Of a stretch of DNA of 64,000 nucleotides, positions 1 through 11,011 are shown in pieces. The stretch's first letter is position 1. Every line of letters begins with the position of its first letter. The notes below the pieces were generated by a model. That model was given only the letters and a program-made list of their open reading frames with translations. It ran no database searches and was not told the DNA's origin. Position numbers and translations under genes: made by a program. Source of the DNA: Microvelia longipes (taxonomy: Eukaryota; Arthropoda; Insecta; Hemiptera; Veliidae); NCBI GenBank assembly GCA_018340805.1, contig JACMZG010001911.1, positions 54,483,132-54,547,131 on the forward strand, written 5' to 3'.

Positions 1-1
1 C

Positions 2-279
2 GCTAGTAAAACTGTTATACATTATATTGGGGGGCCCGAACCTATTAATGAAAATTTGCCACCTGGTAATAGTATCAAGAATAAGCCTTTTACACCAACG
101 GTAAAATCAGAGCTGCAAAGGCAAAAAAATGAATTAATGAAACCCCATCAAGAAAATATAAGAAAGCTCTTATAGACCTTGATGAAACCAGTCATGTTCT
201 GTCTCCAAAGACAAAACAGGTTCAGAATTCTCATTATCGAGAAGTTAGAAGAATCATCATCGTGGACACTCTACGATGA
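2..279 (+). pseudogene. Broken coding remnant, unidentified, cut by window edge
   Basis: A coherent frame runs from base 2 to a stop at 173-175 and reads through ..GGPEPINENLPPGN... A second frame, open from about 160 to the stop at 277-279, continues with DLDETSHVLSPKTKQVQNSH in the same style. The switch between frames suggests one ancestral gene with a frameshift near 155-170. The left end is outside the window. I do not recognise the family. Its position 200 bases upstream of a transposase-like remnant on the same strand suggests both belong to one decayed DNA transposon, but this is an inference. Confidence 0.35.
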
Positions 280-482
280 TGACATCCTCTCAATCATTGT
301 CCTGAAGAAAGAACTAGGAGAATTTATTGAGCACGCTGTGTTGCTTCCATTTTTTATGTGCGTTATGTTTAACAAAGAAACTATTAGTCATTTTAACAAA
401 TGCATAGAAATACACAATATCATATAATACAACATTTTCTATTGGAAACTTTTATCCCTCGTGCCTAGTACATAGCCATCCT

Positions 483-980
483 ATGTTTTCTCCCAAACCA
501 ACGATTCCTCTATTTTTTATTCATTACGAGAAAGTATTTGCTGTTCATACATTTTTTCTCTCAATTCTATCTCAAGTATGTCCCTCCATAACAGACAACA
601 ACTTTATCACTGATTTTTTAGCCACTACGAATTCAATTGAAAAAATCTTTCCAACAAAAAATTCATTTTTTTGTTGTAATCATATCTTGCGAGACATCGA
701 GTTTTGGTTCAAGTCGAAAAATATTTTTTCAAAAGACGACATTGATGTGTACTTGAATCATGTAAAAGACATTTCAAGCAGTGATTCTGAACACGAATGC
801 GATGAAAAAAATCATATCATATCTCAATCTTGGTCTCTAAGATTTAAGGAATATTTCTGTCAATATTTAAAAATTGATATCCGTCGAAGTGGTAAGCAGG
901 TGATACAAGAGTGCGGAATATATAAACCAGGAACAGGTGTCACTAACAATAGTTGGGAAGAAATGAGTTGTATTTATTGA
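483..980 (+). pseudogene. Mutator-like (MULE) transposase C-terminal fragment, tentative
   Basis: The frame is open for 165 codons with ordinary amino-acid composition, unlike the low-complexity frames elsewhere. It contains a CNHILRD segment (near residue 66), an acidic linker, and ends with IYKPGTGVTNNSWEEM. MULE transposases typically carry C..H.L.D after the catalytic core and a G-TNN--E motif further on, so this looks like the C-terminal part of such an enzyme. No complete DDE core is visible upstream and the frame stops immediately after the TNN motif, where family members continue with a conserved Glu/Asn segment. It is therefore a fragment. Alternatives are another insect DNA transposase family or a domesticated derivative. 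Confidence 0.4.
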
Positions 981-1103
981 AAATAATGATTTCCTTGGAG
1001 TGTGGATTTTTTTGTGTAGAGATATAAAATAATTATGTCAAAGCAGTTCCAAAACGAACCCTAATCTTTCCTTTACGGACCTCCTGCGGTTAATGATCCC
1101 TCT

Positions 1104-1568
1104 ATGGAAAGTAACATCACCATGGATAAAAAAACTAGAGCTAACGAAGGAGATGATTGGGATGAGCAGGAGGAACCTGGTTCACCCTTGCAACATCCGG
1201 AAGGGTTGAGTTCTGATGATGAGCCTGACATGCCAGATCCTTCTAACGAAGAGTCCTAAACTACATAGACCAATAGCAGACCATTTACCTATGACAAGTA
1301 TGTCCAGTCAAGCTATTGGCTACCTAAATACTGTGAAGATTACGAGAAAATGAAATTCCGTATCCCAAAGTCCAACAAGTTAACAAAGTACTGCATCACA
1401 TACTTGTTGAGCATGGTTGACGGTCATTATGAAGAGCTGCAGGCTGAAGATTACTTTGATGAGTCAGAAAACGACCGCAGCGTAGACACTTTATATAACC
1501 AAATCAAAAGAGACAAGGAGAGTGAGGGTAATCAGGTGTCCTCATTCATACAAAAATTAAAATACTAA
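1104..1568 (+). pseudogene. Single reading frame interrupted by two stops, unknown product
   Basis: ATG at 1104 opens a very acidic 51-codon stretch (DDWDEQEE, SSDDEPDMPD) that ends at TAA 1257-1259. A second stop, TAG 1266-1268, follows in the same frame. The frame is then open to the stop at 1566-1568 and reads RPFTYDKYVQSSYWLPKYCE, then FRIPKSNKL. No frameshift is needed, only two nonsense codons, so this was probably one protein of at least 155 residues. It lies 120 bases after the MULE-like fragment on the same strand and could be a second gene of that element. I do not recognise the family. Confidence 0.35.
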
Positions 1569-1689
1569 TAGCGCATTAATCACAAAAAGTCCTTGAGGAA
1601 AAAGAAGAGGCGATAAATCACCCAAATTTCATTTTGGCTGCATAATGCAGTGAATATGCTAAAAAGCGTGCTTTTAGCATATGAATCTA

Positions 1690-1960
1690 ACATTTGATTA
1701 AGTTTTCACCATACATATAATAACATACGCAGTAGCGTCACAAATTGTTATTTAATTTTTCAATATGTTTGAAGAAAATGCGCATACTATCTCATGGCCG
1801 TGCATTATACACTACACGCCTTTTGAACTAATTTGAAGTTTAGCCTTTTGAGCTAATTTTAAACGCACTTTTTTTGAAACATTCAAAAAAATGAAATGAA
1901 AAGTTGTGACGCTAATGCTAGGTTATTAAATATATACTAAAAACTCAACCAAAAATGGGA
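1690..1960. mobile_element. MITE family F, copy 1 (GTAGCGTCACAA inverted repeat)
   Basis: The left arm (about 1710-1760, containing GCAGTAGCGTCACAA) is matched in inverted orientation at about 1895-1945 (TTGTGACGCTAATGC, then TAGGTTATTAAATATA). The same arms, in the same arrangement, recur at 48825-49195. An inverted-repeat element of a few hundred bases without coding capacity, present twice in the window, is what a MITE looks like. Exact ends and target duplication are unclear because the outer bases have diverged. Confidence 0.6.
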
Positions 1961-3684
1961 TTGATAATCATGAATAAACATGCACTTCATAGAAAATTTG
2001 ACCAGAATTTTTCTGAAGTTCACATTCAAAGGATCCAGCCCGGTCACGTCCATATTTTTTTATTATCCAGATTATTTATATAACTTGTAAGTATAAAACA
2101 GTTATCTATTTAAATTGGTGTTCGTCTATTTATTTACCAAACATAACACATTGAGCCCGATTTTCTTAAACATTTTTATTACAATTACAATGAAAAGAGT
2201 GCTTCATTGTTGGGAAATTCGCTCAGTTAATTAAAGATTACCATTTTGGAAAAAGAAGAAGTCTATGACATTGCAGAAGACGAGATGCTCTTAGAGGTGT
2301 GTGGGAGAGTAGTTTGCCCTCTTCTTTGAATGGAGCATAACGCTCAAAGCCCTCATATTATATCATTACATGTTACTTCCTGTGTCGTTAATATACTACA
2401 TTTAGTCAATTTTATACGTTATGTACCACTTAAAACAATCAAATTATAAGTGATAATTTATAAATAAAATGTTAAATTAAACATTTAATTTCAAAAATAA
2501 CTTTTAAAACTAACTTTTAAATAACTATTAAAAAATAAGTGAAAATATAATGTTTTGCTTTAAAAATTAAAGCAAAAAAACAGGAACAGGAAAAATAGGT
2601 ACACCGGTATGGTTGGAACCATCCATAGAGGAGGAATAATGTCTTAAGGGTTACATCTATAGGTTCTCTAAATTATGTAGTAGGTCTGGGAGATATATAC
2701 ATCGCTACTGCTTATAACAACATTGCAGCTATTTACCATGCATATCACATTTAAAAACTTCACCTCAAGCGTGGTAGAAAATTCGCTGAAAGCTGAAATT
2801 CTCTGTTCAGCCAAGTTATTTATTTTATTTAAATGTACTAAGTTTCATAATTGCTGGCACAGTAATAAGCACCATGATAAATGCAATACTTTCATAGACT
2901 CCATTTTGTTGTCGATTTCTTTAGAAGTTAGTTGTATATGGTGAAACAAGAGAATTGGAAGTACAAATCAGAAAAGCCAATGCAATTAAAGAAAAACAAT
3001 CCAAAGTACAAAGCAAACGAAGAAATTATTCCGGCAGTTGCCGGAAATAATTAAAATAATTATTTATTCCGGAAAATAATTATTTATTAAGTAATTTTAA
3101 CAAGTTAAAGAGTAAAAATCAAACTTGGTGGTGATAATAAGTCGTGGTGATCTAAAGAAAAAAAAGGAGGATAGAATAAAAAAATGTTGTGGTTTTTATT
3201 TTTATTCTTTTTCTTGGTTGATTATTGTTGATAGTATATATTTGAACATTGATAATTTTTTTCTGAATTATGATGTAGTGAAATTTTTGTGTACGTTTCA
3301 TTCGGGAACAAAACAAATTTTGCCATTTCCAGTTGATTTAGATTTAACAACTAACCTCATAAAGAGGTTAGTTCTCATACTAAAACAGATTAAGTCTTAA
3401 GTCAACTTAAAATGTATATTGTAACAGATAGGTTTCATTATAGGCATAGTCAAGATTATACTGCAAAATGTTTAATAATTGGTCTATTAACAATAATTGT
3501 ATATATTATAGAAATTAAATTATAATTCCCAAAAACTTACAAACTTAAGTCTTAAACATTTTACACCATGGTCATAATTGAATTAAGTCATAATTAGAAC
3601 AAAGCTTCTTGTACGTTCTTATGTCTGGTGGCTTGGATTAGACAATGATATTTATAAAATAATTTCAATGTCAGGTCAGTTTTG
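1961..3684. other. AT-rich spacer, no supported gene
   Basis: This is mostly AT-rich unique-looking DNA. A short coherent frame near 2249-2327 reads EKEEVYDIAEDEMLLEV but has no supporting context. A small hairpin lies at about 3028-3050 (TCCGGCAGTTGCCGGA). The longest frame here, 3125-3400, has low-complexity lysine-, phenylalanine- and isoleucine-rich composition and is not convincing. Confidence 0.5.
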
Positions 3685-4180
3685 AAGATTATTTATTAAT
3701 ATCTGATTATGGAATCAAAATGTGATTGATAAGCGTAGAATTAATTTAATTAATATCTGATTGTAGAAGTGTTTGATTAGTTTAGAAGTTTATTATTAAT
3801 TAATATCTGATTATGGAAATAATAAGTGTTTGATTAGTTTATTTATTAATATCTGATTTTGGAAATAATAAGTGTTTGATTAGTTTATTTATTAATATCT
3901 GATTTTGGAAATAATAAGTGTTTGTTTAGTTTGGAAGTTTATTTATTAATGTCTGATTGTAGAAATAATATGTGTTTAATTAGTTTGAAAGTTTATTTAA
4001 TAATGTCTGATTATGAAAATAAAATGTGATTGATTAGCTTAGAATTAATTTTATTAATATCTGATTATGGATGTGTTTGATTAGTTTGGAAGTTTATTTA
4101 TTAATATCTGATTATGAAAATAATAAGTGTTTGATCAGTTTGGAAGTTTATTTATTAATGTCTGATTGTAGAAATAATAT
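3685..4180. repeat. Minisatellite, roughly 50-65 bp unit, about 10 units
   Basis: The core TTATTAATATCTGATT, followed by TGGAAATAATAAGTGTTTG and a variable linker, recurs about ten times in tandem. Unit length differs because some units carry or lack an inserted AGTTTGGAAG block. Two sub-types alternate: ATATCTGATTATGGA and ATGTCTGATTGTAGA. This is tandem array growth by unequal exchange or replication slippage. No coding signal is seen. Confidence 0.85.
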
Positions 4181-4549
4181 TTTTGAAATAATAATATATT
4201 GTCTGATAGATTTCTTATATTTATCATTGCTATGTTTACTCTTTTAGGTTTAAATTTACAGTATTACTAATAGTTGAGTTTTTATTCATTTGTATTAAAA
4301 CTATTATTTTTAATGTTTAAACTGTTTTGATTTGATTTTAAATACATACTAATAACATGTCTATGTATTTTTTATTAATGTATATAACTTATCTTTAGTT
4401 TTTAAGAAGGATTGTAATGACATTTTATACCTAACTAGACTGTATAATAAACATATTATTATTAATTAGAAATTGTACATTTTCTTTTATTAAATAACAT
4501 TAGACATAATGAAATTGAAGAACACATCTTAATATGTTAACTGTGCCAA

Positions 4550-4715
4550 GTACAAAATAATTCTGGCGCGGTGGTCCGCATGTCGGGCGAATTTCCTTTG
4601 ATGCGTGTTTCCGTGCTTTTTATATAAGTTTACAACTACTAAATAAATAATTCCGGCGCGGTGGTCCGCTGTCGGGCGAATTTCATTTAGAATACGTGTT
4701 TCCGTGCTAAACAAC
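4550..4715 (+). repeat. Tandem pair of a tRNA-like module (GGCGCGGTGGTCCGC)
   Basis: Two about 65-base modules, at 4555-4619 and 4645-4709, share GGCGCGGTGGTCCGC, GTCGGGCGAATTTC and CGTGTTTCCGTGCT. The first block resembles a Pol III box A (TGGCNNAGTGG type), so this may be the head of a tRNA-derived SINE that was partly duplicated. No convincing box B follows at the expected distance. A related block is found at 48805-48850. Confidence 0.5.
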
Positions 4716-4778
4716 CATTTTCTTGCTTATGCAAGAACCATGCCCATTGCGTGGTTCCGGTTCATGCTTAGAACCTAA

Positions 4779-5033
4779 GCAGTTACCCAATTGTCAAGCA
4801 CTGCTCGTACTCATTTTGTCTGTATTTTTCCAAAGGAAATGCGCATAACTATCCAGTTGGTTGCACAAAAACTATGCCTCTAAAATTAGAAGTACGCTCT
4901 ATTATTTGCACTAGTTTAAAGCTTAGTTACTTATCTTTAAGCTTAGTCAGTTATCTTTAAAGGTTTTAGCGCATTTCCTTTGGAAAATACAGACAAAATG
5001 AGTTACGAGCAGTGCTTGACAATTGGGTAACCG
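4779..5033. mobile_element. Palindromic MITE family D, about 66-bp terminal inverted repeats
   Basis: The left arm 4779-4844 begins GCAGTTACCCAATTGTCAAG and is matched, with three small differences, by the reverse complement of 4968-5033, which ends CTTGACAATTGGGTAACCGC. The element is about 255 bp and has no coding capacity. Its inner edge carries CAAAGGAAATGCGC, a motif that recurs at 5440, 16347, 23588 and elsewhere, suggesting many old relatives. A degenerate arm also lies at 15880-15955. I could not fix a target duplication. Confidence 0.75.
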
Positions 5034-5039
5034 CTGACT

Positions 5040-5160
5040 CAGCAAACCGGGTTAATGACGTCACAAAAACCTGGTTTTCAATAGGGTTCGTGTCCTCCCG
5101 AAGGTTGATTTTTGTACCAAGTTTGGTTAAAAAATATTTATCCGTTCGAAAGATAGAGTG
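5040..5160 (+). repeat. Dispersed repeat fragment with GGGTTAATGACGTCA
   Basis: This segment shares an order of motifs with 43020-43150 and 55640-55800: GGGTTAATGACGTCA, then GGTT(C/G)GTG-type sequence, a GATTTTTGTACCAAG-type block, and CGTTCGAAAG near the end. It is an old dispersed repeat related to part of family C. It ends at the (AT)n tract. Confidence 0.5.
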
Positions 5161-5182
5161 TTTACAAGAAAGTTTCTAGAAA

Positions 5183-5186
<4 letters not shown>

Positions 5187-5249
<63 letters not shown>

Positions 5250-5268
5250 ATATATAATATATAATATA

Positions 5269-5326
<58 letters not shown>
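5187..5326. repeat. (AT)n microsatellite
   Basis: About 140 bases of nearly uninterrupted AT dinucleotides. Its apparent reading frames (Tyr-Ile repeats) are artefacts. Confidence 0.95.
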
Positions 5327-5329
<3 letters not shown>

Positions 5330-5364
5330 GTTTCAAAAAAAAAAGTATTTTTTCGTCATAAGGG

Positions 5365-5425
5365 ACCTCTGAAACGGATTTGTGTCGTGGTCCGAGGTTC
5401 GAATTCCGCCATGACGCCTATCCCA
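5365..5425 (+). repeat. tRNA-like box B fragment
   Basis: GGTCCGAGGTTCGAATTCC at about 5390-5409 contains a good box B match (GGTTCGAATCC type), but no paired box A or acceptor stem is visible because an (AT)n tract lies just upstream. This is best read as a SINE head remnant rather than a tRNA gene. Confidence 0.4.
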
Positions 5426-5559
5426 TTAGGCGAATTTTCAAAGGAAATTCGCTAAAATGCTTATCTAGGCCAAAATAAAGACATTATTGGTAGAAAATGC
5501 TTTCCATTCCACTTGTACTAATAAAATTGGGACGAGCACTCAGAAATGCTCTTATTGAC

Positions 5560-5930
5560 AAAACAAACTCCTCATTTTCCTTGATATCTACCAAATGTAA
5601 AGACTGCACTATAAGTGTAGTTAAAAACTATTAACATTTAGTTACTTCAATCATAAACAAAATTCTTCCTATGAAGAATGAGCTAATAAGCTTAAGGAAA
5701 TTTATCAATCATAAATTAATTAAAATAAAATCAGTAGAGGAGTCTCCAAACAAATTAACGTTCTCAAATAAGAATTGAGAAATTATTTCTAATAATAAGA
5801 AAAATTTGGATCAGCTAAGAAGCAAAGGAGAGATCATGAAGCACCAGATCAAGAACACCAGATTATTAATAAATGTTCTGTTACCATCTAATCCCATTTG
5901 TATGACTAACAAACAATCACCTTGACAGAC
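5560..5930 (+). pseudogene. Possible LINE ORF1-like coding remnant
   Basis: Frames with few interruptions read STKCKDCTISV, then LRKFINHKLIKIKSVEES, then KKNLDQLRSKGEIMKHQ. The charged, coiled-coil-like composition and the CKDC pair resemble gag-like ORF1 proteins of insect LINEs. Stop codons at about 5632 and 5776 show it is decayed. There is no RT nearby on the same strand, so the assignment is tentative. Confidence 0.25.
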
Positions 5931-5997
5931 ACTCCACTCTGGTCTGGTAATCTGTAAACAATTATATTGCAATAATTAAGTATTATACTTAAAGGGA

Positions 5998-6014
5998 CTA
6001 TATTATTTGTACTA

Positions 6015-6081
<67 letters not shown>

Positions 6082-6158
6082 ATAATATAACACACACACA
6101 CACACACACACATTAAAGATATATTTATATATTAATATATAGTACAAATAATATAGCA
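5998..6158. repeat. Palindromic (AT)n/(CA)n cassette
   Basis: CTATATTATTTGTACTATAT at 5998-6017 is the exact reverse complement of the sequence ending at 6158. Between the arms lie (AT)n and (CA)n tracts. The whole could form a hairpin or is the core of a small foldback element. Confidence 0.7.
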
Positions 6159-6159
6159 A

Positions 6160-7712
6160 TAAAATATATTTACACATATAAATTCCAGCCTCATTAAAAA
6201 GTAATTAGTGTCATATTATATTATAATAATTGACCTTTATACAAAAAAGCTACCTAGCAAACATATCGTATATATATCATATAACTCAAGCACTTAAGCT
6301 AATTATTAAAAAAGAACACAAAATAATGAATTTGTGAACTTCCCTTTAAGTATTTACTAAAATTTCAGAACACAATTAAAATCTTAAAATAAAACGGCCA
6401 TTAAGGCTTCAAGTTTGTTGGTGTTTTCCTTTATTAATGTCATAAGCTCTATAAGGTGGACAACAAAACAATAAGTTGTCTAAAGACCAATCTGGTTCAA
6501 CAATCCTTCAGTGTAGCAACAAGCACTTAATATTCTTTTGTCATATTAATTTTATTTCAAACTCTTGTGTTAACATATGTGAAAAGCTCCTGGATGATCT
6601 TTAGTTCATCGAGAACATCAATTTTAGTTAACAATAACATCAAAACAATTTTCACAGCGTCATAGCAGCAGATTTGATTATTTTTTTGAAAAACTATAAT
6701 ACTACTTATTCTTGTGTTCATGAGTGAACTTATATTTATGGCTACCTTAAATGCTCGTATAACCTATAAGTGTCCAGCCCTAAAATCACTTATTTCCTAT
6801 AGTTCAAGAGAATATTGCAAATTCCGTGATGCACTCTAAGTGCATCCTGGCCTCTGAAGGACTATATATAGCTCGGCCTCAATTAGCATGACTGAGAATG
6901 GCCAAAAGTGGTCACAAGTCGGCTCTTGTTTTTTAATTAAAGAACTTTTAGATAAGAGATTTGTTAATAGTTTATGAATATACTTCTTCGCATTGCAGCA
7001 ATCTATAATTCAGCCTATTTTATTTATTACATATGGTTTGATAGAATATGTCTGTTTTTAAATCTGCCTGTATCTTAAACACAATAACATAAAAAACATG
7101 CAATTTTTACGATTTTGTGCTTTTTGGGGTGTAAATTAGTTTTGTTGTAATTTTAGAAATATTTGAATAGTTATATCTATGGTTCTACTAAACCAATGTT
7201 GATAGTTAAATTATTGATTTGTCATAAATTTAATAAAATTAAAAAAATTGACCCGTTTATATTTTTCGATAAAAATATAAAACCAATAGGAACAGCGCTA
7301 ATGGGCAAAAGCTGATTTTGAGGCCATTATTCGGACTTCGAAGGGGCCCTAGGGCCAAAACTCTCCTATCTGAAATGGCAGACCATCTAATCCTTTATCA
7401 GGGAGCCAAAATAAATCAATCTAGCGGGTTGAACCTTTGGGGCTGAACAGTCACAAAATTTGGGGTCAGGAACTACTATGATTGTCAGTGATATATGGTG
7501 TACAGATTTTGTTGTTTATCTATATTTCCCAGTGAGTTTGGAATGAATTTGTTCCTCGGTAATTGTTAAAAGAAGCAAAACAAAGGCAATCCAAAAGGTT
7601 TTACATTAATTAATCAATGGGACCTAGTGGATATTGATGTGGGACCTTAGACTTCTTTATGAATGGTTTGTGATGTTTTAAACAAATATCTGTCACAAAT
7701 CATACCCTTCAT
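6160..7712. other. AT-rich spacer, no supported gene
   Basis: No frame above background on either strand. A GC-richer patch at 7300-7480 includes AAGGGGCCCTAGGGCC but no recognisable repeat partner in the window. Confidence 0.5.
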
Positions 7713-8007
7713 CATAGAGTTATATACTAGAGGGGACATAGCCTATCTCAATACATTAAGAGGCCTGAAACATCTTTATGGGGCTCTGTGTAACCTCATT
7801 GAAACCTCCTCAAGAGTAAGTTAAGGTTGTAATAAAGAAATTGATTTTGGCTTCCCGCACATTGTTTGTTTTGGTTAGTATTTTTAACATTTCCCTATAT
7901 AAGTTATTGTAATTTTTTACTGATTATTTGGTTGTATTTATAATCGAAGGTGGTCAGGTTACTTTGTCGATGTGTCACAATTTAACCTCTAGTAATAATA
8001 TATCTAG
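7713..8007 (+). mobile_element. hAT-like MITE family A, copy with perfect 8-bp TSD
   Basis: The element starts CATAGAGTTATATACTAGAG and ends CCTCTAGTAATAATATATCT-AG, an imperfect inverted repeat. It is flanked by CCCTTCAT at 7705-7712 and CCCTTCAT at 8008-8015, an exact 8-base duplication. Eight-base duplications are typical of hAT elements and also occur in P elements. The 295-bp body is non-coding and contains the block GAAACCTCCTC seen in all copies. Other copies are at 27498, 29449, 42063, 43140 and 43603/44446. Confidence 0.85.
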
Positions 8008-8039
8008 CCCTTCATCAATTACAGGCAACATGACATTAA

Positions 8040-8210
8040 TCATTACTTCCTCTACAATTACAATAATCGCTAAAAGTAGTTTAGCAGCTAGGGCAGCTGC
8101 TAAACTTTTCTTCTTTTGACATTTCCAGTCATGTTGAAAGCCCGAAATACGTGAGAAATGACAATTATTACTTCGATTCCACTGTACCACGAACATTGTT
8201 CAAAACAAAA
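8040..8210. repeat. Dispersed repeat shared with 26980-27400
   Basis: The order of blocks TACAATTACAATAATCGCTA, GCAGCT, TTTTCTTCTTTTGACATTT, AGTCAT, AGCCCGAAATAC and TATTCCACT-like is shared with 26985-27350, where a SINE has inserted into AGCCCGAAA. This segment is therefore the empty-site version of that locus. Confidence 0.6.
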
Positions 8211-8215
8211 GCTGG

Positions 8216-8984
8216 ATAGGTCACTACAAAAGAATTTTGTAGCGAATTAAAGACATAGGCAACCCTCGTGGCAAATGCCACAAGTAGCACGGCAAAGACT
8301 TATTCTAAACAAAAGGATTGAACAAATCTGAATAATAGTGGAATTGATTCAATTTCACTGAGTATGCAGTATATACAAAATTATTAAGAGCTTACCAACA
8401 ATAAACTTTTTCACACCCAAATAATTCTTATGATTTTATTCTATGGATTTTATTTGAAATGCAAAATTAACGGAAAGTTGTTCTTCTTTCTTATTTTTTT
8501 GTCTTTAACTTAATACGTTTGACATTACTCACTGTTTGTTTAAACCATCTTTTTATTTATGTTTTTTTTTTTTTTTTTGAAAGTTGTTGTTGAATTCTCC
8601 TTTTTTATATTGTCAGAACTAAATATGTCAGACAGGCTATCGGTATTCAGACTTGGTTTCTTGTTTTAAGATGATATTTTGTGATGGATGTTGCTTGACT
8701 CTTCAATGTGGTATGATGTCTTGATGTTGAAAGGATTAAATTTGTTTAAAATTTGATGTAGATTTTCTTGAGTAGTTGCACTTTAGTTTTAGATTATTTA
8801 TTAGATTACTTAGTTGTTAATTTGTTTAGTTATATATTATTTATTGGATTAATGTAGATTTGGTGAAGTTCTATACGTAGATTTCCTTGATTCTTGTCTA
8901 ATTGGCTTGAAGCATCCACTACCACAGGAAAAATAGGTGATTTAAACCTTAAACCACTGAGGTATATGAGGAAAAACTGTTGTT
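8216..8984. other. AT-rich spacer
   Basis: No supported gene or repeat. A T-run lies at 8561-8578. Confidence 0.5.
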
Positions 8985-9145
8985 TTTGTACAAACAATCA
9001 GTAACATTGATTTCACCTGAATTACTTCAGGTTTTTTAGGACCTCAAAACTGGTTTTTACAAAGTTGTCAGTGAGTGGCTCTTTAACGTTGCTCCTAGTG
9101 TATATATGCTAGAGAATTGAACCTTAGTACAAAAATCAATGTTAA
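8985..9145 (+). repeat. Family C composite repeat, 5' fragment, diverged
   Basis: Contains, in family C order, CACCTGAATTACTTCAGG, AGGACCTCAAAACTGGTTTT, TTGCTCCTAGTGTATATATG and CTAGAGAATTGAACCTTAGT. The 5S-like part is absent; the copy is truncated before it. Confidence 0.55.
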
Positions 9146-9188
9146 CCGGAAAATAATGTGTATATTTATTTACAAATATAATTTAGGA

Positions 9189-9235
9189 CACACACACACA
9201 CAACACACACACATATATATATATTATATATATAT

Positions 9236-9282
<47 letters not shown>

Positions 9283-9298
9283 GTGTGTGTGTGTGTGT
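9189..9298. repeat. Mirror-arranged (CA)n(AT)n(GT)n microsatellite
   Basis: A (CA)n run, then (AT)n, then (GT)n, so the tract as a whole is an inverted repeat able to form one long hairpin. A short GC-rich palindrome, ACTACCCCTGGGGGTAGT, follows at about 9303-9320. Confidence 0.85.
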
Positions 9299-9419
9299 GG
9301 GCACTACCCCTGGGGGTAGTACCCCTCTTCAACTTTTTTGGTCTCTGGCGTACCATCCTTTAATGGAAGCATCTAAAGGCTATTTTCCCACCTTTGGACT
9401 TTATTTTTAGATTTTGGAT

Positions 9420-11011
9420 TTTTTTTAGATTGGTTTCAGTTTTTTTTTTTATTATAATACTGCACTCACGGACTTTCGTCCATGTGCATAATTTTATTAA
9501 AACAATGTAAGAAAATAACATAAAAAGAAAACATAGAGATTATCATTATATATCCTATTTACAAAGCATATTTCACTTAAACATTTGTTTATGTACATTA
9601 ATGTATTTTACTTTGTTGTTTCCTAGAAGTATATTAAATCTACTAGCTTGGGTGGTTAAATATCTTTTGTTTCTGTGATTTTCTGGAAAATAATTTTTAA
9701 TTTATAATTGCTTTCAGTTAAAAGATTATAATGAGTTGACTTATCATTTTAAAGTTTTCTTCTAAATTATGTCTTTCCATCCTTAGTTTACTACATATAA
9801 AGCCTTAAAGTTAGACAGTTGGGACACTCACCATAATTCTTGGGCACTTCCTGCAATCAAAGACATCTTAAATTCTATTTATTGGAAACTTTATTGTACA
9901 AATCCATAAATAAGTATAAAAACATAATAAACTCCATTACTTCTAGTTTATATACTATTAAAGATGAAAGTTAATCCTAACCTAAATTTTCTAGTTTAAT
10001 GAAAACTGTCTATTAGCGCTACCTAGTAAAGATCCCAAAAGTAAGAATATTGTAAGTTTTCTTCAATATACCTCTATGTTCTCTGGTCTAGACAAAACTT
10101 TTTCTTTTAGAGATGTGATTTAAATAGAGTAAAGTGCATTATTAATGTTTACTGTTAGCGCTAACAGTAAACATTAATATTAGCTCAATACCTATAATAA
10201 TATATATTTGATATAAGATACTATAATCTTTTTCAAAGGGGTTACATAGTTAAGTAACAAAAAACAGAGGTGTGAGCAAAATATAAATCTGAATGAGTTA
10301 CTTCTTTTGAAAGATCATAGGTTAATTAGTCTAATCATATAGGGTTAAAATTACATAAGTAAAAAGTTTAAGTAAAATTTAATATCCTCGACAGAGATTT
10401 TGAGAAATTAAAAGATTCTATGAGTTAAACAATAATTATAGAATAAGCATATTAATTAAGGATACAATTGAATAATAATTGATTGAAATGAAATCAATAA
10501 TCAGTTCTTTTTTACCTGTCTGCCTATACCGACTTAGCAGATTACATTGGGTAAAAGCAAAGATTATGTAGTAAGATTAGTGGTATACTACAAAATCTTT
10601 GTGTAAAAGAAGAAGAGTAATCTCAAATTACCAATATGCTAGTAAAAAATGAGTCTTATTAATTAAATTAATTTTATTTAATTAATTAAAAGTTATTACC
10701 AAAAGACAAAAATAATATATTATGGCATAATAATTATCCCAATCAATTAATCATCGTGATAATTAGGAACATAATCCGTCAGTAAAGACTATCCTATTTA
10801 AATCCAAGATTTCATAATGTATAAATTCAGTTAAATATTAATTTAAATCAATTATTAATAAAGCAATTAGTCTTATTTTGTCCAATGATTAATTAATCAT
10901 TAAGCTAAATTAATAATACTTGTTAAAGTTATTATAGATCAATCATAGATATAAAATAGATATAAAAGTAGACAAGCAATCAAAGAGTGATACATCTAAT
11001 AATACCGTAAG
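9420..11011. other. AT-rich spacer with one perfect palindrome
   Basis: No gene is supported. The only structured site is the 40-base palindrome at 10140-10179. A frame just upstream of 11012 reads VDKQSKSDTSNNTVS and could be the displaced continuation of the LINE at 13476, but this is speculative. Confidence 0.45.
10140..10179. repeat. Perfect 40-bp palindrome centred on AGCGCT
   Basis: ATTAATGTTTACTGTTAGCG is followed directly by its exact reverse complement, with one further matching base on each side. There is no spacer. It could be a cruciform, a dimeric protein site, or the fused ends of two inverted element termini. Confidence 0.9.

Noticed and set aside
3125..3400. 91-codon frame
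   Set aside because: Low-complexity composition, no motif, and surrounded by AT-rich DNA. It is consistent with a chance frame.
5158..5361. Reading frame of Tyr-Ile repeats
   Set aside because: It is translation of an (AT)n microsatellite. The same applies to frames at 40161-40388, 40208-40513, 56258-56518 and 9117-9410.
5385..5412. Possible tRNA gene (GGTTCGAATTCC)
   Set aside because: No acceptor stem, anticodon arm or box A could be paired. It is at best a SINE head remnant. The same holds for 23728-23770, 48715-48757 and 58024-58040.
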